Below are positions 7,345-13,514 of a DNA stretch of 23,331 nt, piece by piece. The stretch's first letter is position 1, and each line of letters starts with the position of its first letter. The notes beneath the pieces are model-generated. The model had not been told where the DNA came from. It ran no database searches and saw only the letters and a program-made list of their open reading frames with translations. This stretch comes from a virus, in the IMG/VR virus record IMGVR_UViG_3300032397_000085, positions 1 through 23,331 of that record; one strand, given 5' to 3'. Position numbers and translations under genes: made by a program.

Positions 7345-8157
7345 TTATGGCATTGCGGCCATGATTGCATCCTTTTTGACATTGGTGAGTGAGCCATTAA
7401 TGATGGCCGCTGATGAGATTAAATAATCGCCGGGATAGGAGGGACCCCCGCCCGCGTCTAAACCAGCCCCGAGGACGAGTTTGTCCGGTGTCATATTGGT
7501 TTTGTCGCTATATGTTAAGGTTCCTTCGCCGCTTTCGCCATATATACGGACTTTTAAACTGCCATTCTGAAATGAGATACATGCCCTTAATGTTGCGCCA
7601 TTGACAACTGAAGTCCATGATCCGCTTGCTGCTTGATTCAAGCGGTAACAGTATAAGTTAGTTTCAGTTGAATGCGTCCTCAATATGAATGAATTGACAC
7701 CGTTATAGGAATCTTCGCCTGCCTTTCCGAAGGCGCAGATAACTTTGTATTGCGCCCATATGGCTGGCATTTTGAATTTTATGAAAATATGGAAATGGGT
7801 TGCATGAACAAATGCCAGTCCCGTTAAAGGGAAATAAAAATATTTGTTGCCGCTCACGGCACACTGAATGCCGGCCGCCCACGTCGCGCCGTTGACCAGC
7901 GTGCCATTTCCAGAAACAATTCCGTCTTTCCCATAGATAACATAAGCCGTCAAGCCGGTGCCTGCATTCTGGCCGCTTTGACAAGTCATTAGGATTTTGC
8001 AATCGTTCAGTAGCCCTAAAGACTTTATGCAATTGATAAAATTATTGGCATTGGGCCAGTCAGTTAGGTTTACTCCGGCTCCGGCTTTAACAGCGCGCGC
8101 ATATTTCCGGATGATTTGATTCCGGAAAAAAAGCAAGTCTGGATTTTTTAAAATCAT
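7345..8157 (-). CDS. Concanavalin/LamG-like virion protein
   Basis: I place the start at ATG 8155-8157 (MILKNPDLLFFRNQIIRKYA), giving 270 residues. A longer reading to 8310 would overlap most of the neighbouring gene and adds an Arg/Pro-rich segment that looks like out-of-frame translation. After a short helical lead (ANNFINCIKSLGLLNDCKIL) the protein is beta-rich. It contains GATWAAGIQCAVSGNKYFYF, HFHIFIKFKMPAIWAQYKVI, SFILRTHSTETNLYCYRLNQ and DKLVLGAGLDAGGGPSYPGD, the strand pattern of a laminin-G/concanavalin-like jelly roll. Such domains decorate phage heads or fibers and may bind glycans. Its AT content appears higher than that of the adjacent head genes, suggesting later acquisition. 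It starts 5 bases after the upstream stop; AGGATT in the end of the upstream gene may serve as ribosome binding site. Confidence 0.66.
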   Translation of the reverse strand: MILKNPDLLFFRNQIIRKYARAVKAGAGVNLTDWPNANNFINCIKSLGLLNDCKILMTCQSGQNAGTGLTAYVIYGKDGIVSGNGTLVNGATWAAGIQCAVSGNKYFYFPLTGLAFVHATHFHIFIKFKMPAIWAQYKVICAFGKAGEDSYNGVNSFILRTHSTETNLYCYRLNQAASGSWTSVVNGATLRACISFQNGSLKVRIYGESGEGTLTYSDKTNMTPDKLVLGAGLDAGGGPSYPGDYLISSAAIINGSLTNVKKDAIMAAMP

Positions 8158-8162
8158 CCGAA

Positions 8163-8543
8163 CTAAATCCTTTCGTTTGCATCCAAGGTGAGCGTGACGG
8201 CTTGGCCGAGGCTGCGGGTCAATACCCAGCAATAAAGGTAGTCCCCGCCAGCGATGAAGGCCGGACCGATATAATATGCCGCGCCATTGGCCGAGAGACT
8301 CAGCTGGCATATCAGCGTGGCTGACGGATTTTTCAGGATGGTCGGCGCATCGGCGGCGGTCAGGTCATATTTGCTTGTTGCAAAGATAACCTTCAAAATG
8401 CTGTCGGCGCTCGGCGGCGTCGCGCCCGCGAGGACTTTCGCTTCCAACGCCAACATCGAGGAGCCTGTCAACGGCCCGGCCTTGGTTGCGTTTTTTGCAT
8501 CGCCGTCGGCGGCGGTTACTGCGACTGCATTTAATATGTTCAT
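8163..8543 (-). CDS. Beta-rich virion accessory protein, unknown
   Basis: The product has 126 residues, opens MNILNAVAVTAADGDAKNAT and is rich in Ala, Thr and small hydrophobic residues. It has strands such as PSATLICQLSLSANGAAYYI and GGDYLYCWVLTRSLGQAVTL. It resembles small head decoration or fiber-base proteins in composition and setting (after the capsid genes) but matches no family I can name. The start is preceded by an A-rich, SD-less leader (AAAAACTTAAAAA). It is probably a structural protein co-expressed with the neighbouring gene. Confidence 0.55.
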   Translation of the reverse strand: MNILNAVAVTAADGDAKNATKAGPLTGSSMLALEAKVLAGATPPSADSILKVIFATSKYDLTAADAPTILKNPSATLICQLSLSANGAAYYIGPAFIAGGDYLYCWVLTRSLGQAVTLTLDANERI

Positions 8544-8569
8544 TTTTTAAGTTTTTATTTTTTTGGTTT

Positions 8570-9073
8570 TTATGAAATTCCCATGATGATGATGTCGTAG
8601 GTGATGCTACCAGTTCCGGCATTTTTAATCCGAAGGATGTCTGCGGAGCCGTCCGCCACAGCATATCCGGCGGCGCTTGGATTGACCCATAGGTGAATGC
8701 CGCCCGGCCCGACGATAACGCCGTCGTTTGCCGCGACAAAGCAAGAGGCGACACCGTTGGTGACCGCGCCGCCGATTTGTAAATTCTCTCCGGCCGTCGT
8801 GGAATTGTTGCGGATAAAAAGAAGCTTGAATGCGGATAGTGAAACGGCGTCGCCAAGCGCATCATCACCCAGTGCCGTCAGGTCATAATCCTGCGAAGCG
8901 CCGGAAGCCAGCGCGTTCTGGTCATGCCAGATTTTCTGGATTGAATTCGCGCCCGCGCCGTTCGCAAAAACAATGCGCGTCAATTCGTCCAACACATCTT
9001 CCGGCGAAGACAAGTCTAACGCCTTTATCAGTTCAGAAAGAATTTTGATGGTTATGGTTGCAGTCGCGCTCAT
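8570..9073 (-). CDS. Beta-rich virion accessory protein, unknown
   Basis: The product has 167 residues. An N-terminal helix (KILSELIKALDLSSPEDVLD) is followed by a beta-rich half with FKLLFIRNNSTTAGENLQIG, then VGPGGIHLWVNPSAAGYAVA, ending with RIKNAGTGSITYDIIIMG. The pattern 'L-F-I-R-N-x-S ... L-x-I-G-G ... V-x-PGG ... R-I-x-N-x-x-T' is typical of small phage beta-sandwich proteins that attach to heads or tails. The start codon shares its A with the upstream capsid paralogue's stop (TAATG), so translation is probably coupled to it. I infer a capsid-associated role from position; function is not shown. Confidence 0.58.
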   Translation of the reverse strand: MSATATITIKILSELIKALDLSSPEDVLDELTRIVFANGAGANSIQKIWHDQNALASGASQDYDLTALGDDALGDAVSLSAFKLLFIRNNSTTAGENLQIGGAVTNGVASCFVAANDGVIVGPGGIHLWVNPSAAGYAVADGSADILRIKNAGTGSITYDIIIMGIS

Positions 9074-10038
9074 TATAGAATGGTTAGTTTGCCGAGTCCG
9101 GTGGTTGTCGTGATGATGATGTTCGAGTAATGCTCGACTGTCAGATCGGTGAATTTTTCGCGTTCGTCGAGATAGACGCGGAAATTGCCGCCGCCTTCAA
9201 ATGGCGTCACAAATCTTTTGCAGTTACTTGGATCGTCCTTGGCCATAATGCCCGTGCCGTAGAAATATAGGATGATATTGGCCAAGACAGGCGTCTTGAC
9301 TGATGCGGAAGATTGATAGCGTTCATCAATCATGCGGCATCTCTCGACCGCGAGTATGCCTGCGAGCGAAGGCGGCGACAAGAGCGCCAGCCGCGCATCG
9401 CCTTTTGTCGGGCGACTGTTGTAAGCATCCGCCCGCTTGTTCCATGCCGTTTCGCCATAGGCGACGTTGTTGGGGCGGAATCCAATGCTGTTCGCGGCTG
9501 CGGACAAAGCATCGCGGACGTCCTTGTCGGGATTCGGGATGACATTGCTTTCTTCCTCGAAAGTCCAAACCAGATTTTTATTGGAGGCCGCGGCGGCAAG
9601 CAATGCAATGGCGCGCCGCAGTTCATTCAGGAGCAGGCGGTGGATCAAGAGCTTTGCCGTTATGCCTTCAAATCCGGGCATTTGTTCATCGTGGTCAACT
9701 CTGATTGTAAGCCCCTTGTTCAGCGTTTTGCTTTCGGTGTGGGTGCCGCCATATTCTATTCTTTTGAAAGCCGAGCCGACGGCGCGGACATCATCAGTTT
9801 CAGAATAAAAATATTTCGCGTTCGTTCCTTTTTTGAAGGAAAATCTCCGGCCAGCAGGAACCGGCGGCGCTAGGAAATCAACCAGCGATTGCAAGCGCAA
9901 ATCCGCCGCCCATCCTACCGAGAAATCCGTCAGCGGCCAGCTATAATGCGAGGCTGCAAAGCGGCTTTCGTTGGCGGCGCAAATCTGCCCGGCTTTTTGA
10001 AAGCCGTCATCCGCGGGCAACTGTTCGATATTATTCAA
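9073..10038 (-). CDS. Second major-capsid paralogue
   Basis: The product has 321 residues and is clearly homologous, end to end, to the capsid protein encoded at 10123-11091. Shared blocks include ICAANESRFA, SETDDVR, TLNKGLTIRVDHD, RRAIALLAAAA, NPDKDVRD, RYQSSAS and VEHYSNI. The only start that fits is TTG at 10036-10038 (MNNIEQL), because an in-frame stop lies four codons upstream; there is no ribosome binding site. It differs in the region after position 200 and carries its own insertions. Both copies keep full length without stops, so both are probably made. A role as minor or alternative capsid subunit, vertex protein or portal-ring partner is possible. The codon usage looks less GC-biased than in the upstream copy, and the weak start suggests lower output. 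Confidence 0.8.
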   Translation of the reverse strand: MNNIEQLPADDGFQKAGQICAANESRFAASHYSWPLTDFSVGWAADLRLQSLVDFLAPPVPAGRRFSFKKGTNAKYFYSETDDVRAVGSAFKRIEYGGTHTESKTLNKGLTIRVDHDEQMPGFEGITAKLLIHRLLLNELRRAIALLAAAASNKNLVWTFEEESNVIPNPDKDVRDALSAAANSIGFRPNNVAYGETAWNKRADAYNSRPTKGDARLALLSPPSLAGILAVERCRMIDERYQSSASVKTPVLANIILYFYGTGIMAKDDPSNCKRFVTPFEGGGNFRVYLDEREKFTDLTVEHYSNIIITTTTGLGKLTIL

Positions 10039-10070
10039 TTTAAAATTTCAGATTTTGAATCTCATGCAGG

Positions 10071-10102
10071 CCGCTCCGGCCCGGCGGTTTAGGCCGGACC
10101 GG
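10071..10102 (-). repeat. Hairpin between the two capsid genes
   Basis: Plus-strand arm CCGCTCCGGCC (10071-10081) pairs with GGCCGGACCGG (10092-10102) with one mismatch around a 10-base loop. The stem is very GC-rich and lies in an 84-base gap that otherwise holds an AT-rich stretch next to the TTG start of the second capsid gene. There is no U-run right after the stem, so it is not a classical intrinsic terminator. It could attenuate transcription, stabilise an mRNA end or be a processing site. Confidence 0.5.
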
Positions 10103-10122
10103 AACGGCAAGGAGATTATGGA

Positions 10123-11091
10123 TTAACTGGCTGTGATTCTGCGGATGCCGAGAGTCGAAGTGATGACGATGTTCGAGTAGTGTTCGACCGAGATGTCGGT
10201 GAACTTGGCTTTTTCTTCCAGGTAGACGCGGAAGTTGCCGGCGTCAGTCGGCGTAACGAAACGCTTGATGTTGCTCGGCTCGTCCTTGGCCGCGCCGTCG
10301 AGCGCGTAGAACATGTAGACATAGGAACCGAGGATTTTTGTCTTAGCGGAGGCGCTGGACTGATAGCGCGCGGAGATGATGCGGACGGCGTCAACGAGCA
10401 GTTTGCGGGCGACCTCCTCTGGCAGAAGACCGGCGCTGCGGTAGCCCGCCGGATTGTTCTGGGAATCGAAGGCGTCGGCGCGCAAGTCCCATGCGCCCTC
10501 GCCCCAAGCGATGCGGTTTGGGCGGATGCCGGAGGCGTCGGTGCCGAGGACGAGGCTGTCGCGCACATCCTTGTCCGGATTCGGATATTTGTTCGAGGAG
10601 TCGTTGTAGGTCCACGTCTTGCTCAAATCCGTGGCGGCGGCTGCGAGCAGGGCGATGGCGCGGCGGACCTCGTTGCGGTATAGGCGCTGGAGGAGCAGTT
10701 GCGTGTAACGCTCCCGCCAGTCCGCGCCCTCCTCCGAGTCATGGTCAACGCGGATGGTCAGACCCTTATTCAGAGTCTTTTCATTGACGGTCTCGCCGGT
10801 GAAATCCACCCGCTTGAATTCCGCGCCGATGGAGCGGACATCGTCGGTTTCGGACAGGAAGGCCTCGGAGTTCACGGCCTTCTTGAACTCGAACCTTCTG
10901 CCGACCGGGACGGAAGGCGCAAGGAAGTCGAGGATAGCGAGCAGGTCGGTCGGGTCTTTCCAGCCGACTGCGAATGCGGTCAGCGGCTCGCTCAGGAATG
11001 ACCCGGCGAAGCGGCTTTCATTGGCAGCGCAGATGACGCCCGGCTGTTGCCGGCCGTCATCGAATGGAATTATTTCACGATTATCTTTCAT
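10123..11091 (-). CDS. Major capsid protein (probable, HK97-like fold)
   Basis: The product has 322 residues, opens MKDNREIIPFDDGRQQPG and contains ILDFLAPSVPVGRRFEFKKA, RNEVRRAIALLAAAATDLSK and FRVYLEEKAKFTDISVEHYS. The gene follows the protease/scaffold and decoration genes, where the capsid lies in Mu-like and lambda-like modules. Its length is near that of lambda gpE or Mu gpT. The '..APxVPVGRRFEF' and 'AARLxxxRR..AL' features suit E-type/HK97-fold capsid proteins, but the sequence alone does not settle the subfamily. It is more GC-biased than the next gene, in line with strong expression. The start ATG is preceded by an A-rich leader (11092-11151) without a ribosome binding site. Confidence 0.78.
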   Translation of the reverse strand: MKDNREIIPFDDGRQQPGVICAANESRFAGSFLSEPLTAFAVGWKDPTDLLAILDFLAPSVPVGRRFEFKKAVNSEAFLSETDDVRSIGAEFKRVDFTGETVNEKTLNKGLTIRVDHDSEEGADWRERYTQLLLQRLYRNEVRRAIALLAAAATDLSKTWTYNDSSNKYPNPDKDVRDSLVLGTDASGIRPNRIAWGEGAWDLRADAFDSQNNPAGYRSAGLLPEEVARKLLVDAVRIISARYQSSASAKTKILGSYVYMFYALDGAAKDEPSNIKRFVTPTDAGNFRVYLEEKAKFTDISVEHYSNIVITSTLGIRRITAS

Positions 11092-11151
11092 GGTTTTGGA
11101 AGATTTATGATTTATGATTTTGGATTTGAGATTTATGATTTCCCGCAGCGG
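11092..11151 (-). promoter_or_regulatory. A-rich SD-less leader of the major capsid gene
   Basis: On the minus strand the 60 bases before the capsid ATG are repeats of AAATC-like words (AAATCATAAATCTCAAATCC and variants), free of stable structure and without a purine-rich ribosome binding site. A very similar leader (AATCAAAAATCCAAAATCTA) precedes the decoration gene start at 12198. Such A-rich leaders can recruit ribosomes without a Shine-Dalgarno sequence. The role is inferred. Confidence 0.4.
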
Positions 11152-12198
11152 TTAGGCTGCGAGGAAGACGAGTTCCGCCGGATCGGAAGTCACCGCCGCT
11201 TGAATGGCGCGGACGTCATCGGCCAAAGTTTCGCAGGCGTCGCGCAGGGCATTGGCCTCAGCTTGCGTAGGCGTGCTGCTGAATGTCAGGTTTCCGATGG
11301 CGCTATTGACATTGGTCATCTTGGCAGAGACGACAACTTTGATCGGGCTGCATGTCTTGATTTGGATTGTTTGACCGGTTGCAGTCGTGGCGGTCACAGC
11401 GCGGCCAATGCGGTAATAAGTCCCGGCGCTGGCGAGAATGGTGGCGGCTTTGGCGACTTTGCCGAGCGCGGTCACGTAAACATCGTCGCCGACGGCAATG
11501 GCTTCCGATGCGATGGCGGGCAGGACATCGCCGTTGAGCAAAGCTATTTTGGCGACACCGGTGGTTATAACCGCCGTGCCTTGGGCGATGCCGATTGGCT
11601 TGTAGGCGGCGGTGCAGACATCGCAGCCTGTGGCCGGAGTGCTGCCGGCCTTGACGACCGTGAAGTCCAGCGTCAGCGCCGCATCGCAGAGGCGGTTGAC
11701 ATGTCCCGCGAGCGCGGGGCCTCTCGGATCAACCTCGACTTGGTCGCCGTCCGCCGTGGCTGTCGTCAATGCCCTGCCCACGCAGAATGAACCGGCGGCG
11801 GCGTAAGAACTGACTTTGCCGGAGGCTGCGGTGTAAAGCAGATCGCCCATCGTGACCGCGCCGTTTGCGATCATCAGCAAGGTTTCGCCCGCCGCGCCGA
11901 AAGTGAAGACCGCCACATAATCCTCGGCGGCGTCCGCCTCGTCGTAGCAAACACCGAGCGGCCTGTCAGTCGCGCCGCAGGCGGCGACGTGGTCGGCGTC
12001 AGTGCCCACTTTCACCAATAAATACTTGGTGGCGATGGCGGCGTCGGCCTTTTTCGTCAGCTTGCCTTTGTTATGACAGCCTTCGCCGACGTTGGCGGCA
12101 TGGATGTATTTTTTGCGGCGGCCGATGAAGCCCCGCGACCATTTATTGAGGATGCCCCAGAAGCCGAGCACCGCAAAGATTAGCATTATGATATTCAT
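11152..12198 (-). CDS. Capsid decoration protein with two DUF2190-like repeats and N-terminal hydrophobic helix
   Basis: The product has 348 residues. Residues 1-18 (MNIIMLIFAVLGFWGILN) form a hydrophobic helix followed by a basic stretch (RRKK, 27-30). Residues about 40-158 and 160-290 are two related beta-rich units. Each has a 'P-[LI]-G-[VI]' strand (DRPLGVCYDEAD at 79-90; YKPIGIAQGTAV at 199-210), a 'GD-hydrophobic-Y-hydrophobic-T-A' strand (LLYTAASGKV; DVYVTALGKV), then a 'VGRAL/IGRAV' turn ending in GDQVEV and GQTIQI. This is the layout of DUF2190 / capsid cement proteins, usually one copy of about 110 residues. The C-terminus (TQAEANALRDACETLADDVR) is helical. It probably stabilises the capsid lattice. 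The hydrophobic N-terminus is unexpected for a head protein and may be cut off by the prohead protease. Confidence 0.68.
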   Translation of the reverse strand: MNIIMLIFAVLGFWGILNKWSRGFIGRRKKYIHAANVGEGCHNKGKLTKKADAAIATKYLLVKVGTDADHVAACGATDRPLGVCYDEADAAEDYVAVFTFGAAGETLLMIANGAVTMGDLLYTAASGKVSSYAAAGSFCVGRALTTATADGDQVEVDPRGPALAGHVNRLCDAALTLDFTVVKAGSTPATGCDVCTAAYKPIGIAQGTAVITTGVAKIALLNGDVLPAIASEAIAVGDDVYVTALGKVAKAATILASAGTYYRIGRAVTATTATGQTIQIKTCSPIKVVVSAKMTNVNSAIGNLTFSSTPTQAEANALRDACETLADDVRAIQAAVTSDPAELVFLAA

Positions 12199-12254
12199 AG
12201 TTTTTCTGATTTTAGATTTTGGATTTTTGATTGAGATTGAAGATTTGAGCGGCT

Positions 12255-12863
12255 TTAAGCAGCGGCGGGGGTTTTCAGCCGTTCAAGCAAATCAGGATGC
12301 TCCTCGCAGGCGCGGTGATAGGCGGCTGTGAAGGGGATGCCGGATTTGGTTGAGATTTCATTGGCGAAGGCGATCAAGTCGGACGAAGCCTTCTGCTTGT
12401 CCAAAGACTTCGCGCCCCGCTGGCTCAGGTCTTTCGCCGCCGGCTTGGTCTTCATTTCCTTGCCGGGCTGGATGGAGGAGATGATGTTGGCGGCCTTGGT
12501 GAAGTTCTCCTTGAACTCGTTTGCCCAGAACTCGCGCTTGGCGGGAATAATGCGGCCGTCGGCGACGGCGGCGTCAATGAGCGCCTTGGAACGCTCCTCG
12601 TTGGCGGCCTTCAACTCGCCATCAATTTGCTTGTTGCGTGCCGTCAATTCATCATTGGCGGTTTTGAGTTCCTTGTTTTTGGCATCGAGTTCCCCGTTGC
12701 GGGTTTCAATTTTCAGTTTCTCATTGGCGGCGGCGATAGTGCCGTCGAGCTTTCCCAAAATGGCATCTTGGGTCGGCGCGCCCTCGCCGCTGTTGGCAAA
12801 GGCTGTTGTTTGAGGCTCTGTAAAGCCGAGCCGCATCATAATCGCTTTTAATGTTTCATTCAT
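12255..12863 (-). CDS. Possible internally started scaffold (gpZ-like)
   Basis: An in-frame ATG at 12861-12863 (residue 218 of the protease frame) could give a separate 202-residue scaffold beginning MNETLKAIMMRLGFTEPQTT. It sits exactly at the junction between the protease domain and the coiled coil, as in Mu, where gpZ is made from an internal start in the gpI gene. The bases before it (AAAACAAAAACAAATCC) are A-rich with no strong ribosome binding site, as for several other starts in this phage. The internal start is inferred, not shown. Confidence 0.45.
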   Translation of the reverse strand: MNETLKAIMMRLGFTEPQTTAFANSGEGAPTQDAILGKLDGTIAAANEKLKIETRNGELDAKNKELKTANDELTARNKQIDGELKAANEERSKALIDAAVADGRIIPAKREFWANEFKENFTKAANIISSIQPGKEMKTKPAAKDLSQRGAKSLDKQKASSDLIAFANEISTKSGIPFTAAYHRACEEHPDLLERLKTPAAA

Positions 12864-13514
12864 GGATTTGTTTTTGTTTTCGGAAAGCTCGTTGGCTATC
12901 GCCGGGCCGGGGATGTTCGGCTTGTTCGTCAGACCGATGCTTATCAGTTCCACCGGCGAGAAGATGTTTTTCTTCACAGTCACCATTGCCCAATAAGGTG
13001 AGAGGAAGCGGTAGAAGGCATTTGCCAGAAGTTGTTTTCCTGCTTCACTCCATTTTGGTTTTACAAAAAGGCCATCATCGCGGGCTTCCATCGCCTCGAT
13101 CCACGCGTAAGCCTTGGTGTCCTGATGCCCGGCCTGATTGGCGAACTCCGGCGCGTCCGGATGCCCCACGTAAATGGGCACTCCGGTGAACAGGCGCGAC
13201 GCTTTGCTTAAAAGGGAATTGAAACGGCCGGCCATTTGATTTGCGGCTTCGCGGGTCATTCGCTGGACGCCTTTCGCGTGCATGAAATCGCCGTAGCCGG
13301 AGAGTTTTACCCAGCCGTTGCTTTCAGCCCCGATCTCGTTTGCCGCTCCGATGGTTTTTTCTTCCGCCGCCTTTTCGATTTGTTCCTCGTTTGCGGCGAA
13401 AAGAGGCCGGTGGCTGAAGGCTGGAGACTGGCGTTTGAAAGCCAGCCGCAATGCCATTGCAAAACGGCGGAATGCCATTGCAAAAACGCTTTTATCTGCT
13501 TTTAGGGTCATCAT
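12255..13514 (-). CDS. Head maturation protease with C-terminal scaffold (Mu gpI-like)
   Basis: The product has 419 residues. Residues about 65-210 resemble the Mu gp32/gpI protease: NGWVKLSGYGDFMHAKGVQR, then GVPIYVGHPDAPEFANQAGH with His118, DDGLFVKPKWSEAGK and AFYRFLSPYWAM with Ser172. Candidate catalytic His and Ser lie in the expected 'H-P/E' and 'Y-R-F-x-S-P' motifs. Residues about 218-419 are a charged coiled coil (KNKELKTANDELTARNKQID), the scaffold. In Mu the scaffold gpZ starts inside the protease gene. The N-terminus carries a 7-residue duplication (FAMAFRR/FAMALRL, DNA repeat at 13450-13485). The ATG overlaps the portal stop as ATGA. Confidence 0.83.
   Translation of the reverse strand: MMTLKADKSVFAMAFRRFAMALRLAFKRQSPAFSHRPLFAANEEQIEKAAEEKTIGAANEIGAESNGWVKLSGYGDFMHAKGVQRMTREAANQMAGRFNSLLSKASRLFTGVPIYVGHPDAPEFANQAGHQDTKAYAWIEAMEARDDGLFVKPKWSEAGKQLLANAFYRFLSPYWAMVTVKKNIFSPVELISIGLTNKPNIPGPAIANELSENKNKSMNETLKAIMMRLGFTEPQTTAFANSGEGAPTQDAILGKLDGTIAAANEKLKIETRNGELDAKNKELKTANDELTARNKQIDGELKAANEERSKALIDAAVADGRIIPAKREFWANEFKENFTKAANIISSIQPGKEMKTKPAAKDLSQRGAKSLDKQKASSDLIAFANEISTKSGIPFTAAYHRACEEHPDLLERLKTPAAA

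Noticed and set aside
8158-8310. Longer N-terminus for the LamG-like protein
   Set aside because: It overlaps the end of the 126-residue gene in another frame and gives an Arg/Pro-rich sequence unlike the rest; the ATG at 8157 lies 5 bases after the upstream stop.
8365-8868. Minus-strand 167-codon frame spanning two beta-rich virion genes
   Set aside because: It crosses the gap between two coherent genes and is rich in Ser/Arg/Pro, typical of out-of-frame reading.
10116-10568. Minus-strand 150-codon Ser/Thr/Pro-rich frame within the capsid gene
   Set aside because: It is a frame shadow of the capsid gene with no domain pattern.
11047-11790. Plus-strand 247-codon frame opposite the decoration and capsid genes
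   Set aside because: It is antisense to well-supported structural genes, and its start overlaps the capsid start region.
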